DNA of 64,000 bases from CAYLWN01 sp964387625 (lineage in GTDB: Bacteria > Patescibacteriota > Microgenomatia > UBA10105): NCBI GenBank assembly GCA_964387625.1, contig CAYLWN010000002.1, positions 1 through 64,000 of the forward strand, written 5' to 3'. Below the pieces are notes generated by a model that was not told the origin of the DNA, made no database searches, and worked only from the letters and a program-made list of their open reading frames with translations. Shown here one piece after another: positions 15,663 to 23,678 of this stretch. The translations under genes were made by a program, and so were the position numbers. Position 1 is the stretch's first letter. Every line of letters starts with the position of its first letter.

Positions 15663-15956
15663 ATGAAATACGAATTAGTAGTGATTTTAAAGCCTGAAAC
15701 TGAACAAAAAGCAGAAACTATCAAACTTACAAACATTCTTGAAAAAGAGGGTTTTAAAGTGTCAAACGTGGAATGGGTGGGTAAAAAAATCCTGGCTTAT
15801 CCGATAAAAAAACAACTTGAGGGTAATTATGTATTCTGTAATATCGCAGGGGACAAAAAAAATCCCAATGATATTTATAAGACTTTTAAATCAGACGACA
15901 ATGTATTAAGGGCTTTAGTTTTAAAACTTGATGGTGTGAAAAAATCCAAAAATTAA
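15663..15956 (+). CDS. rpsF: 30S ribosomal protein bS6
   Basis: 97 residues, the usual size. It has the opening strand MKYELVVILKPETEQ, the central WVGKKILAYPIKKQLEGNYVFCNI segment, and the ending DDNVLRALVLKLD. bS6 binds 16S rRNA together with bS18. The order rpsF-ssb-rpsR is the widely conserved arrangement in bacteria, and confirms all three assignments. Confidence 0.95.
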   Translation: MKYELVVILKPETEQKAETIKLTNILEKEGFKVSNVEWVGKKILAYPIKKQLEGNYVFCNIAGDKKNPNDIYKTFKSDDNVLRALVLKLDGVKKSKN

Positions 15957-15997
15957 AAAATTTTACATTTTGATTTTTGCATTTTGCATTTTCTATT

Positions 15998-16582
15998 ATG
16001 TCTGTTCGATCTTTAAACAAAGTCATGTTAATTGGAAATTTGACCCGTGATCCGGAACTTAGATATACACCAGCCGGAACAGCAGTAGTGACGATTGGTT
16101 TAGCTACTAATAGATCCTGGACAACTGAATCAGGAGAAAGAAAAGAGGAAACAGAATTTCATAAAATTGTAGCTTGGAATAAACTCGCTGAACTTTGCAG
16201 TCAATTATTGACCAAAGGCAGAAAAGTTTTTGTTGAAGGCAGATTGCAAACCCGTTCTTGGACAGGTGCTGATGGCAATCAAAGACAGTCAACTGAAATA
16301 GTAATTGACGATATGATTATATTGGATTCACGAAGACCCGATCTGATGGGAGCAACAACAATTCCGGTAAGTCCAGTTGCTCAACCGGTAGTAACGCAAC
16401 CTGTTGCTGTAGCAAGTACGCCAGTTGGTGATACGAATCTAAAAACCGGGGCAACAAATGTAACAAAAATAAAAAGTACCAAAAAAACAGCAGAAAAAAC
16501 TCAGCCAAAGGCTGATCGTCCTTTGGACGAAAGTGTAGAAAATAAATCGGAAGACATCAGTCCTGATGATATTCCGTTTTAG
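15998..16582 (+). CDS. ssb: Single-stranded DNA-binding protein
   Basis: The start at 15998 (MSVRSLNKVMLIGNLTRDPELRYTP) is the family start; an upstream in-frame ATG at 15977 would add only AT-rich spacer. The OB fold covers residues 1-105 (GNLTRDPELRYTPAGTAVVTIGLATNRSW, ending IVIDDMIILD). A low-complexity linker rich in proline, valine and threonine follows, and the acidic tail EDISPDDIPF is the standard partner-binding tip. The TAG stop is the first codon-sized part of a repeat element that fills the spacer to rpsR. Confidence 0.95.
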   Translation: MSVRSLNKVMLIGNLTRDPELRYTPAGTAVVTIGLATNRSWTTESGERKEETEFHKIVAWNKLAELCSQLLTKGRKVFVEGRLQTRSWTGADGNQRQSTEIVIDDMIILDSRRPDLMGATTIPVSPVAQPVVTQPVAVASTPVGDTNLKTGATNVTKIKSTKKTAEKTQPKADRPLDESVENKSEDISPDDIPF

Positions 16583-16689
16583 AAGCTGTTTAAAAATTGG
16601 AATTAAAAGGTAAAACAGTTTCATAAGGGTTTGTAATGAAAAATTCTTTAAAAGATAAAAAAATAACTTTTCAAACAAACTCTAAAAAT
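16581..16689 (+). repeat. 109-base two-hairpin repeat, copy 1 (between ssb and rpsR)
   Basis: The element starts AGAAGCTGTTT and ends CTCTAAAAAT. Its inner words AAAAGGTAAAACAG and TTCATAAG are shared with the copy in opposite orientation at 61292-61401; over the whole length about three quarters of bases agree by eye. Each copy can form a first hairpin (GAAGCTGTTT with AAACAGCTTC, better in copy 2) and a second one (AAAGTTCTTT with AAGAACTTT). Confidence 0.75.
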
Positions 16690-16702
16690 ATTTAAAAAAA
16701 AT

Positions 16703-16933
16703 ATGGCATTACGCAAAATTAGACATAAAATTGTTCCTAAAAATTGCCCTTTTTGTAAAGAAAAAACCGAACCTTATTATCGTGAAGTTGAGATACTGCG
16801 TAAATATGTATCAGAACGGGGAAAAATTTTGTCACATTTAAGAACTGGTATTTGCAGCAAACACCAACGAAGAGTAGCTAAACAGTTAAAGCATGCTAGA
16901 TTTCTAAGCTTTATACCCTTTATAAACAGATAA
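16703..16933 (+). CDS. rpsR: 30S ribosomal protein bS18
   Basis: 76 residues. The N-terminal CPFC pair, with a later cysteine and histidine (GICSKHQRR), fits a zinc-binding form. The core YREVEILRKYVSERGKILSHLRTGICSKHQRRVAKQLKHARFLSFIPF matches bS18 throughout. It follows ssb in the conserved ribosomal cluster. Confidence 0.95.
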   Translation: MALRKIRHKIVPKNCPFCKEKTEPYYREVEILRKYVSERGKILSHLRTGICSKHQRRVAKQLKHARFLSFIPFINR

Positions 16934-16946
16934 TATCCTGCCTATA

Positions 16947-17696
16947 ATGTCACAAATAACAGAAGTCACATTAAAATTAGCCTCAAGTGATAAACCTTTA
17001 GTTTCCAAAGGAAAAAAAGTTAATATAGGTGATCCTTTAGTTAAAAGCTTCATTGATGAAACTGAGCAATTAAACCTCTGTAAAATCTTAAATATCAAAC
17101 CCCAAAAATTAGAAAAATTTTTAAAAATAAAAATTGGTGCCAATGTCAAAGCCGGTGATATTTTGGCGCAAAATAAAAAATTATTTAAAAAAACTCTTTT
17201 AAAAGCTCCCGTAAGCGGAACACTGGTCATGTTAAATAAAGATCAGGGATTGGTAGGCATCAAAAGACAAATAGAATCTCCAAATTCCTTAATTTCCTGG
17301 TTTCACGGAGAAGTGATAGAAGTTACGAAAGATAAAATCATGTTAAAAGTTGACGGTCTGATTATTACTTCAAAAGAAGGAAAAGGTAAACCCGTAAAAG
17401 GAATATTGAAAGTGATAAAATCTCCAATTTCCATTTATGATTTACCTACAGATTTAAAATCGGTTATTTTGGCTATAAAAACTGCCCATTCCGATATTAT
17501 AGCCAAAGCAGACGCTTTGGGAGCTATGGCAGTGATTGCGGAAAAAATAGAACAACCGTCATTTAAATTACCGTATTTATTAATTGAAAGAATTGATGAT
17601 ATTATTAATTTTAATGATTACGAAGTGATGGTTTACGGAGATGAAAAACAAATTTTAATATTAAACAAAGAAAATAAACCAGCTATCAATAAATAA
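16947..17696 (+). CDS. Hypothetical protein with barrel-sandwich (biotinyl/RnfC-like) domain
   Basis: 249 residues. The first half has two strand-turn blocks typical of a barrel-sandwich hybrid fold: VSKGKKVNIGDPLVKS and IKIGANVKAGDILAQN, followed by KAPVSGTLVMLN. There is no lysine in a biotin or lipoyl MKM context, so it is probably not a carrier protein. The second half (DSDIIAKADALGAMAVIAEK region) is not recognised. It sits 13 bases after rpsR and two bases before the protease gene, so it may share their transcript. Confidence 0.6.
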   Translation: MSQITEVTLKLASSDKPLVSKGKKVNIGDPLVKSFIDETEQLNLCKILNIKPQKLEKFLKIKIGANVKAGDILAQNKKLFKKTLLKAPVSGTLVMLNKDQGLVGIKRQIESPNSLISWFHGEVIEVTKDKIMLKVDGLIITSKEGKGKPVKGILKVIKSPISIYDLPTDLKSVILAIKTAHSDIIAKADALGAMAVIAEKIEQPSFKLPYLLIERIDDIINFNDYEVMVYGDEKQILILNKENKPAINK

Positions 17697-17698
17697 TT

Positions 17699-18943
17699 AT
17701 GTCACAACCAAAACCTATTTTAAGCATTATTCAAAAATTTATTTTAGCAATTATCTTGATCGTTATATCAGGAAATATTGGTTATCGGATGGGTCAAAAA
17801 AACCTATCTTTATCTGATTTGCAAATCAAGAAAGTATTGGTCAAAAGTTCACCACCACCAAACCAAAATGTGGATTTTACGCTTTTTTGGTCTGTTTGGG
17901 ACAAATTGGAACAAAAATATTTGGATAAAACTAAATTTGATCCGCAAAAAATGGTTTATGGAGCAATACAAGGCATGGTTGCCTCACTTGGAGATCCTTA
18001 CACTTTATTTTTACCACCCAAAGAAAATAACGATTTTAAGACTGATTTGGCAGGATCTTTTGAAGGCATTGGGGCACAATTGGGAATTAAGGACGAAAAA
18101 ATTGTAGTGATATCACCTTTAAAAGGTCATCCAGCAGAAAAAGCCGGCATTAAATCCGGAGATTTTATTGTAAAAGTTAATGATGAAGAAACAATCGGAT
18201 GGACTGTTCCCCAAGCTGTGACAAAAATCCGTGGAGCTAAAGGTACAACCGTGAAATTATCAATTGCCAGGGAAAGCTTGGCATTGCCTTTTGAAGTCAA
18301 TGTTACCCGCGACACAATTATTGTCAAAAGTGTGGAATATGAAACGAAAAATTTGCAATCCGATTGTAAAACAGATTGTGCAAAAGTCGGATATCTTAAA
18401 CTTTCAAGATTTGGAGATCAAACCAATGATGAGTGGAACAAAGCTGTGACACTGGCAAAAAAAGATTTGCCGGATGCAAATTTCAGAGGAGTTATCCTAG
18501 ATTTAAGAAATAATCCCGGCGGATATTTCCAAAGCTCAATTTATGTAGCCTCTGAATTTATTAAATCTGGAATTGTAGTAATTCAGGAAAATAGTGATTC
18601 TACCAAAGAAACATTTTCAGTTAACCGTTTAGGAAGTTTGCTGGATACAAAATTAGTGGTTTTGATAAATCAGGGAAGTGCATCAGCTGCAGAAATTGTT
18701 GCAGGAGCTCTCCGTGACAATAACCGTGGTCAGTTAGTCGGTGAAAAAACTTTTGGGAAAGGCTCAGTTCAAACACCTGAAGATTTACCGGACGGCTCAG
18801 GATTACACATAACTACAGCCCGTTGGATCATGCCCAAAGGCGAATGGATCAACGGCACAGGCATAAAACCCGATATAGAGATAAAAGATGCTACAGATTC
18901 TGCTGATCTGCAACTTAATAAAGCTTTGGAATTATTTAATTAA
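17699..18943 (+). CDS. S41-family C-terminal processing peptidase
   Basis: Membrane-anchored periplasmic-type protease of the CtpA/Prc group, 414 residues. Order: N-terminal membrane anchor (FILAIILIVISGNIGYRMG), helical region with YLDKTKFDPQKMVYGAIQGMVASLGDPYTLFLPP, PDZ domain (FEGIGAQLGIKDEKIVVISPLKGHPAEKAGIKSGDFIVKVND), and the catalytic domain with serine in NQGSASAAEIVAGAL and lysine in GEKTFGKGSVQ. All key residues are present. It probably removes damaged or tagged proteins outside the membrane. Confidence 0.93.
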   Translation: MSQPKPILSIIQKFILAIILIVISGNIGYRMGQKNLSLSDLQIKKVLVKSSPPPNQNVDFTLFWSVWDKLEQKYLDKTKFDPQKMVYGAIQGMVASLGDPYTLFLPPKENNDFKTDLAGSFEGIGAQLGIKDEKIVVISPLKGHPAEKAGIKSGDFIVKVNDEETIGWTVPQAVTKIRGAKGTTVKLSIARESLALPFEVNVTRDTIIVKSVEYETKNLQSDCKTDCAKVGYLKLSRFGDQTNDEWNKAVTLAKKDLPDANFRGVILDLRNNPGGYFQSSIYVASEFIKSGIVVIQENSDSTKETFSVNRLGSLLDTKLVVLINQGSASAAEIVAGALRDNNRGQLVGEKTFGKGSVQTPEDLPDGSGLHITTARWIMPKGEWINGTGIKPDIEIKDATDSADLQLNKALELFN

Positions 18944-19052
18944 TTTTTTTTCTACATTTTTTAAATTGTTGAATACAATTTACTAATCTATTATTTTATT
19001 AATTTATTTTTCAGCAAATTCTCAGAAAAATTTTGTTATAATTTTTTCTAAA

Positions 19053-19133
19053 GTCATTGCGAGCCCGAAGGGCGTGGCAATCTAGTAAATTTTAAATAGA
19101 AGATTACTTCGTCATTTCATTCTTCGTAATGAC
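19053..19133. repeat. Dispersed 'GTCATTGCGAG...CGTAATGAC' repeat
   Basis: 81 bases with an outer inverted pair (GTCATTGCGAG and TCGTAATGAC) and inner pairs around GGCAATCTAG and AAGATTACTTCG. It is one of two repeat units that, with AT-rich filler, occupy the 380-base spacer 18944-19323; nothing else is seen there. This class is widespread in bacteria. Confidence 0.7.
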
Positions 19134-19225
19134 AAACGACACAAAATTAATTAGCTAAATTTCATTTTTTTATTGAAAATTATTTCTTAGTCGTGTTAGA
19201 ATAAAATATTAAATTTTTATTAATT

Positions 19226-19303
19226 GTCATTCTGAGTGGAGCGAAGAATCTTCTTTTATCATTGTTTTATAATAAGATCCTTCGGTTGATACCTCAGGAT
19301 GAC
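19226..19303. repeat. Dispersed 'GTCATTCTGAG...CTCAGGATGAC' repeat
   Basis: 78 bases: GTCATTCTGAGTGGAGCGAAG and AATCTTCT on the left, AGATCCTTCGG and CTCAGGATGAC on the right, a long imperfect inverted repeat. A sister copy lies at 44819-44900. It ends 20 bases before the HtrA start codon, so it could influence the leader of that mRNA. Confidence 0.75.
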
Positions 19304-19323
19304 TGTAGTATTTAGGAGGAATA

Positions 19324-20496
19324 ATGAAATCTATCAGAAACACAATATTGATAATTGCATTAATAATTTCCGTATATTTGGGGTTATCAGCCGGAGCTTT
19401 TGGTATCAAATGGAGTGATATTGCTGCAAAAATAAAATTACCATCAATGCCTACAAATGTGAGTACTTCGAGTGGTGAAAAAGTTAAAATTACCAATGAA
19501 GAATCACTAATTATTGATGTAGTAGATAAAGTATCTCCGTCAGTGGTAACAATTGGAATATCCAAAACCCAAGCACAACAACAATTATTTGAAATTGATC
19601 CTTTTAATCCTTTTAATATTTTCCAGCAACAACCCAACACAGCGCCGCAAAAAATTGAACAAGATATCGGTTCGGGATTTATAGTTTCAGAAGATGGACT
19701 GATTGTAACAAACAAACATGTGGTTTCTGACACATCAGCCAAGTATAGAGTAATTACCAAGGATGATAAGGAATATGACGTACAAAAAATTTACCGTGAT
19801 CCGGCAAATGATTTAGCAGTTTTGAAAATATCAGCCAATGGATTAAAACCCACAGAAATGGGAGATTCATCTAAATTGAAAGTCGGCCAAATGGCAATTG
19901 CCATAGGTACTGCATTGGGTGAATTTAGAAATACTGTTACGACCGGTGTGATTTCAGGATTAGGTAGAGGAATTAGTGCCGGAAGTCCGTTTGAAGGATT
20001 TGCAGAACAGCTGGATAACGTTATCCAAACAGATGCGGCAATCAATCCGGGAAATAGCGGTGGACCATTACTTAATTCATCAGGACAAGTGATTGCAGTT
20101 AATACGGCAATTGCTCAGGGCGGACAAAATATCGGCTTTGCGCTTCCTATAAATTTAGTTAAGGATTCATTAAAAAATTTTAATACTAGCGGTCAATTTT
20201 CCCGTCCCTTTTTGGGCATTCGCTATAAACAAATTACCAAAGATTTGGCTTTATTAAATGATGTTCCGGAAGGAGCATATATTGTCGAAGTAGTAGCAAA
20301 TGGTCCTTCTGAAAAGGCGGGTTTAAAACAGGGAGACATAATTACCAAAATAAATAACCAAAGAATTAGCGGAACTGACGGAGAAGTGGCTAAAATAATA
20401 GGCTCTAAAAAAGTCGGCGAAACAATTACAGTCACATATTGGAGATCTGGTAAAGAAGCAACCGTGACTGTAACTTTAGCGGAAAATTCAGGATAG
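19324..20496 (+). CDS. HtrA/Deg-family serine protease
   Basis: 390-residue envelope quality-control protease. A strong AGGAGGA ribosome site lies five bases before the ATG. Order: N-terminal membrane anchor (TILIIALIISVYLGLSAGAF), trypsin-like domain with histidine in VTNKHVVS, aspartate in DLAVLKI and serine in INPGNSGGPLLN, and one PDZ domain (FLGIRYKQITKDLALLNDVPEGAYIVEVVANGPSEKAGLKQGDIITKIN). The single PDZ fits the DegS/HtrA shape. It follows another PDZ protease, separated by two dispersed repeats. Confidence 0.93.
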   Translation: MKSIRNTILIIALIISVYLGLSAGAFGIKWSDIAAKIKLPSMPTNVSTSSGEKVKITNEESLIIDVVDKVSPSVVTIGISKTQAQQQLFEIDPFNPFNIFQQQPNTAPQKIEQDIGSGFIVSEDGLIVTNKHVVSDTSAKYRVITKDDKEYDVQKIYRDPANDLAVLKISANGLKPTEMGDSSKLKVGQMAIAIGTALGEFRNTVTTGVISGLGRGISAGSPFEGFAEQLDNVIQTDAAINPGNSGGPLLNSSGQVIAVNTAIAQGGQNIGFALPINLVKDSLKNFNTSGQFSRPFLGIRYKQITKDLALLNDVPEGAYIVEVVANGPSEKAGLKQGDIITKINNQRISGTDGEVAKIIGSKKVGETITVTYWRSGKEATVTVTLAENSG

Positions 20497-20514
20497 GGAA
20501 TAACAAAACAAATA

Positions 20515-20952
20515 TTAAATCTGTTTAATTTTTCCAGAGCTTCTTAAATAATGAATTATATCGCTAAAAGTAGTAGTTTTGTTTAATCTGTTTATTTTAA
20601 CTGAAGGGTAATAATAAACACCTTTATTAATAGATTCTTTTTTTAAAAAGCCTAACTTTTCCAGCTGATCTGAGGGTAAATTTATCATAAAATTGTTTGT
20701 TATGAATGTGTTTCCAAGCTGATTGTCTACCCAATGTTTAATAAATGTTTCAAGTATTAACTTTATTTCTTCCGGATCTTTACCTTCATATTTATCTTCT
20801 CTTCTTAATGCTTGTATGAATTCGCTATATAATTGGAATGTAGCTTCAAGATTTTGATTACCTTTTTCAGTTCTTGATCGATGCGCTTCTTGATTTGCTG
20901 CAAAAGTTGTTAAATTCTTCGAATGTTTTTGACTCTTAGGTGTTTCTGTCAT
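20515..20952 (-). CDS. Hypothetical protein
   Basis: A 145-residue hydrophilic protein, not recognised. The N-terminal 35 residues are polar and likely disordered; the remainder is helical (NLEATFQLYSEFIQALRR, DPEEIKLILETFIKHWVDNQLG) with a short beta-like C-terminus (GVYYYPSVKINRLNKTTTFSDIIHYLRSSGK). No membrane span. It lies upstream-to-downstream after prfA on the minus strand with a 46-base spacer. Confidence 0.55.
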   Translation of the reverse strand: MTETPKSQKHSKNLTTFAANQEAHRSRTEKGNQNLEATFQLYSEFIQALRREDKYEGKDPEEIKLILETFIKHWVDNQLGNTFITNNFMINLPSDQLEKLGFLKKESINKGVYYYPSVKINRLNKTTTFSDIIHYLRSSGKIKQI

Positions 20953-20998
20953 GTATATAAATTAAAAGATTAAAAATTTTTTTATGACTTGTTGATAT

Positions 20999-21694
20999 TT
21001 ACGATTGCGTATTTAATTCCAATATAATTTTTTCTATTTTTCCGTCCATTACATCATCAAGTCTTCTCCATGATTTATTGATCCGATGATCTGTAACTCT
21101 GTCTTGGGGAAAATTATAGGTACGGATTTTTTCCGCCCGCATACCTTTTCCAATAACTGACCTGGCATCTCCTAAAGTTTGGGCTTTTTTCATTTCTTCC
21201 ATTTCCCACAAACGTCCGCGCAAGATTGATAAAGCAACAGCCCGGTTTTGAAATTGATCGCGTTCTGTTTGAGCAGAAACAACCATTCCCGTTGGTTTAT
21301 GTTTCACCCGCGCAGCTGAAGAAACTTTGTTAACGTTTTGACCACCTTTTCCGCCTGATCTGAAAAATTCCCATTCAATGTCTTCGGGTCTGATGTAAAT
21401 TTGTGTTTCGGGAATTTCAGGAAGTACTGCAACTGTTGCAGTAGAAGTATGAATTCTTCCGTTTCTTTCAGTTGCTGGAACTCTTTGTACGCGGTGGGTA
21501 CCTGCTTCGTATTGAAGTTTTGTAAATACGGATGGTCCTTTGATTTTGATGGCATTTTCAGATACTTGTTCAACTTTCCATCCACTAATACCGGCAAACC
21601 GCGTATACATACGCATTAAATCATCTGCCCAAATTTTGGCTTCATTACCACCTGGACCCGGCCGGAATTCAATAATAACAACGTCATTATTCAT
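20999..21694 (-). CDS. prfA: Peptide chain release factor 1, lacking N-terminal domain
   Basis: Recognises UAA/UAG and releases the peptide. At 231 residues it is about 125 shorter than usual RF1. It starts directly at the domain that is reached after residue 110 in E. coli (IEFRPGPGGNEAKIWADDLMRMY). It keeps the codon-reading PAT tripeptide at 73-75 (HRVQRVPATE) and the catalytic GGQ at 117-119 (RSGGKGGQNVNK), and the C-terminal IRTYNFPQDRVTDHR. Stops and another gene upstream leave no room for domain 1. PAT rather than SPF makes it RF1, not RF2; it is not PrfH-like because domain 2 is complete. Confidence 0.88.
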   Translation of the reverse strand: MNNDVVIIEFRPGPGGNEAKIWADDLMRMYTRFAGISGWKVEQVSENAIKIKGPSVFTKLQYEAGTHRVQRVPATERNGRIHTSTATVAVLPEIPETQIYIRPEDIEWEFFRSGGKGGQNVNKVSSAARVKHKPTGMVVSAQTERDQFQNRAVALSILRGRLWEMEEMKKAQTLGDARSVIGKGMRAEKIRTYNFPQDRVTDHRINKSWRRLDDVMDGKIEKIILELNTQS

Positions 21695-21736
21695 AAGAAC
21701 TTAAAACTTAAATCACAATGACCAACATTGTAAATT

Positions 21737-22096
21737 TTATTTATTTTGAGAATTTATAATAATTTTAGCAAATATTTTTATTAATTCTTCGTTTTCAAAT
21801 CCTAATTCATCAATCATTGTATAGAATTTCTTTTCATTTGTTAATCGAATTATTTTTAACCAGTATTTTGTTTCCTTAGCTTCTTTTTTAACTACTCCCA
21901 TTTTATATATAAAATCTTTTTTGGTGGGAGTACCATCAGCTTCCTCATAATTTGAACCTATACTAGAAGAAGATCTTACTATTTGATCAATAAATATTCG
22001 ATTTACTTTATTTTCAGGGAGAATTTTTATTAAATTGATAACTTTAAGTACAAAAAGTAATATTCTTCGTTTTAAATCAAATGATTTATTGGTCAT
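21737..22096 (-). CDS. Four-helix bundle protein (23S rRNA intervening-sequence type)
   Basis: A 119-residue helical protein of the family annotated as four helix bundle or S23 protein. The signature DQIVRSSSSIGSNYEEADGTPTKKDFIYKMGVVKKEAKETKYWLKII is clear. Such genes are common as lone genes in Patescibacteria and Bacteroidetes, also inside rRNA insertions; function unknown. It sits between rpmE and prfA, with a 25-base direct repeat on its upstream side, so it may be a late insertion. Confidence 0.85.
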   Translation of the reverse strand: MTNKSFDLKRRILLFVLKVINLIKILPENKVNRIFIDQIVRSSSSIGSNYEEADGTPTKKDFIYKMGVVKKEAKETKYWLKIIRLTNEKKFYTMIDELGFENEELIKIFAKIIINSQNK

Positions 22097-22120
22097 TAAA
22101 TTCTAAGTAAACTATTTAGT

Positions 22121-22189
22121 TTTGGACATTGAGTTCTGTGTTCTAGTAATCTTATTCCTATTTTTTTGGACATTGAGTTCTGTGTTCTA
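22121..22189. repeat. 25-base direct repeat, two copies
   Basis: The word TTTGGACATTGAGTTCTGTG plus TTCTA occurs at 22121-22145 and again at 22165-22189, exact in both, 44 bases apart. It lies between rpmE and the four-helix bundle gene. Confidence 0.85.
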
Positions 22190-22199
22190 AGTTCTGATA

Positions 22200-22505
22200 T
22201 TACGCTCCCATGAGCATTTCTTTGAGTGATTTTGGGCCTTTATCTTCTGTAACTACGCCCATTTTCTTGGCTTTTTTCTTAGCCAGTTCCGGAGCCAACG
22301 CTTTAGCTTGAGCACGTTTTTTCTGGAATTGATCAACTTTTCCTTCACGGTCAGCATAACGCATTTCTCCGGAGAAAAAGGGATGGCATTTATGACAAAT
22401 ATCCACTCTAAGCTCAGATCTTGTGGAACCTACCTTAAAAGTATTGCCACAGGCACAACCAACCACTGCTTCAGGATACCAAGTAGGATGAATATTTGCT
22501 TTCAT
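22200..22505 (-). CDS. rpmE: 50S ribosomal protein bL31
   Basis: 101 residues; the zinc-binding (C+) form with CACGNTF and DICHKCHPFFSGEMRYADREGKVDQF. A lysine- and alanine-rich tail of about 35 residues (KKRAQAKALAPELAKKKAKKMG) extends beyond the usual 70-residue protein. It lies a few hundred bases upstream of prfA on the same strand, an association seen in many bacteria. Confidence 0.95.
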   Translation of the reverse strand: MKANIHPTWYPEAVVGCACGNTFKVGSTRSELRVDICHKCHPFFSGEMRYADREGKVDQFQKKRAQAKALAPELAKKKAKKMGVVTEDKGPKSLKEMLMGA

Positions 22506-22559
22506 AATCCGTAAATTATATCATTATTATAGGTAAATTGACAACAGTTAGGTGAAGGT

Positions 22560-23507
22560 TTAAGGATTGATACTGTCAGGTTCATATCTTAACCTATGAA
22601 AAGGATGGTAGTGGAGTCTGCCTTCTGCAACAAATATCCCGCCAAACACAAATAAAGTTCCCAGAATGAAAAGCGGTGTGGGTATTTCTCCCAAAAGTGG
22701 AATGGCGATGATTGTTGCAGCAACTGGATCTATGTATGTAAAAATTCCTGCTTCAGAGGCATCAATTCTGGCAATTGCCCAGGAATATAAGGAATAAGCT
22801 ATAAAAGAAGATAATACGGAACCAAATACCAGTCCCACATAACCCCTGATATCCAAGTTGATAATCCAAGGAGTGCTAAGAGACTCGTTTATAAAAAACG
22901 GTAAAAAAGTAACAGTACCGATAATAAACGCCCAAAAAGTGATCGTATTTGCAGGATATTTATGACTTAATTGCTTACAAAAGATGGTATGACCAACTGC
23001 TCCGAATGTTGCCATTAATATAAAAATATTTCCTAGCATACCAGATATAGCAAAACCGTTTTCGATGAGCGGTCTTCCAATAATGACGAATACTCCTAAA
23101 AGACTTATCAACATACCAATAATCTTTTTCCTTTTAGGATTTTCTTTTAAAAAAATTATCGAAGCAAGAAGTAAAAATATTGGACCAGCAGAAGCAATAA
23201 TTGGTGCGTTTATGGAAGGAGCCAATTTTAATCCTAAAAAGAAAAATGTGATATTAAATGTGACTCCAGACAATGCAAAACCCAAAATTTTTCCCCAATC
23301 TTGTCTATGGATTATTAAACTATTTCGGGAAGCTATTGGAAATAATAAAATACTGGCAATAAAAAACCTAAAATATGCTAAGACAAAAAGGGGGATATCT
23401 TGTAAACTCCATTTAAATATAGGTGATGCTGCTCCCCAAATAATATTACAGAAAATTAAAGCAAGAATTGCAGCTTGTTTTCTGGGTAATTTAAAAAACC
23501 ATTTCAC
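22560..23507 (-). CDS. EamA/DMT-superfamily transporter
   Basis: A 315-residue membrane protein with ten predicted spans in two EamA repeats: FCNIIWGAASPIFKWSLQDIPLFVLAYFRFF in the first, MATFGAVGHTIFCKQLSHKYPANTITFWAF in the second, with YVGLVFGSVLSSFIAYSLYSWAIARIDASEAGIFTYIDPVAATIIAIPLLGE near the end. Such carriers export amino acids or other metabolites; the substrate cannot be told. Confidence 0.88.
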   Translation of the reverse strand: MKWFFKLPRKQAAILALIFCNIIWGAASPIFKWSLQDIPLFVLAYFRFFIASILLFPIASRNSLIIHRQDWGKILGFALSGVTFNITFFFLGLKLAPSINAPIIASAGPIFLLLASIIFLKENPKRKKIIGMLISLLGVFVIIGRPLIENGFAISGMLGNIFILMATFGAVGHTIFCKQLSHKYPANTITFWAFIIGTVTFLPFFINESLSTPWIINLDIRGYVGLVFGSVLSSFIAYSLYSWAIARIDASEAGIFTYIDPVAATIIAIPLLGEIPTPLFILGTLFVFGGIFVAEGRLHYHPFHRLRYEPDSINP

Positions 23508-23575
23508 TTATTTAGTGTAACAAGTATATGATTATTTGTCATCCTTGTATCTTTTAGTCATCCCCGTTTCTTTTT

Positions 23576-23659
23576 GTCATCCCCGCGAAAGCGGGGATCT
23601 TATCATTTAAAATTTAAGATCCCCTTTTTCCTACCTGCGTAGGCAGGCAAGGGAATGAC
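23576..23659. repeat. Compact 84-base inverted-repeat element
   Basis: Left half GTCATCCCCGCGAAAGCGGG with GATCTT, a 14-base AT spacer, right half AAGATCCCC with the TACCTGCGTAGGCAGGCA word and GGGAATGAC. Two partial left ends (GTCATCC) stand just before it at about 23539 and 23558. The halves are nearly identical to the ends of the 357-base unit at 9239-9595. Confidence 0.85.
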
Positions 23660-23678
23660 AGAAAATAAAAAATTATAT

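Noticed and set aside
20999..21694. Short release factor as PrfH
   Set aside because: It has the complete codon-recognition domain with PAT, and no rtcB gene is adjacent.
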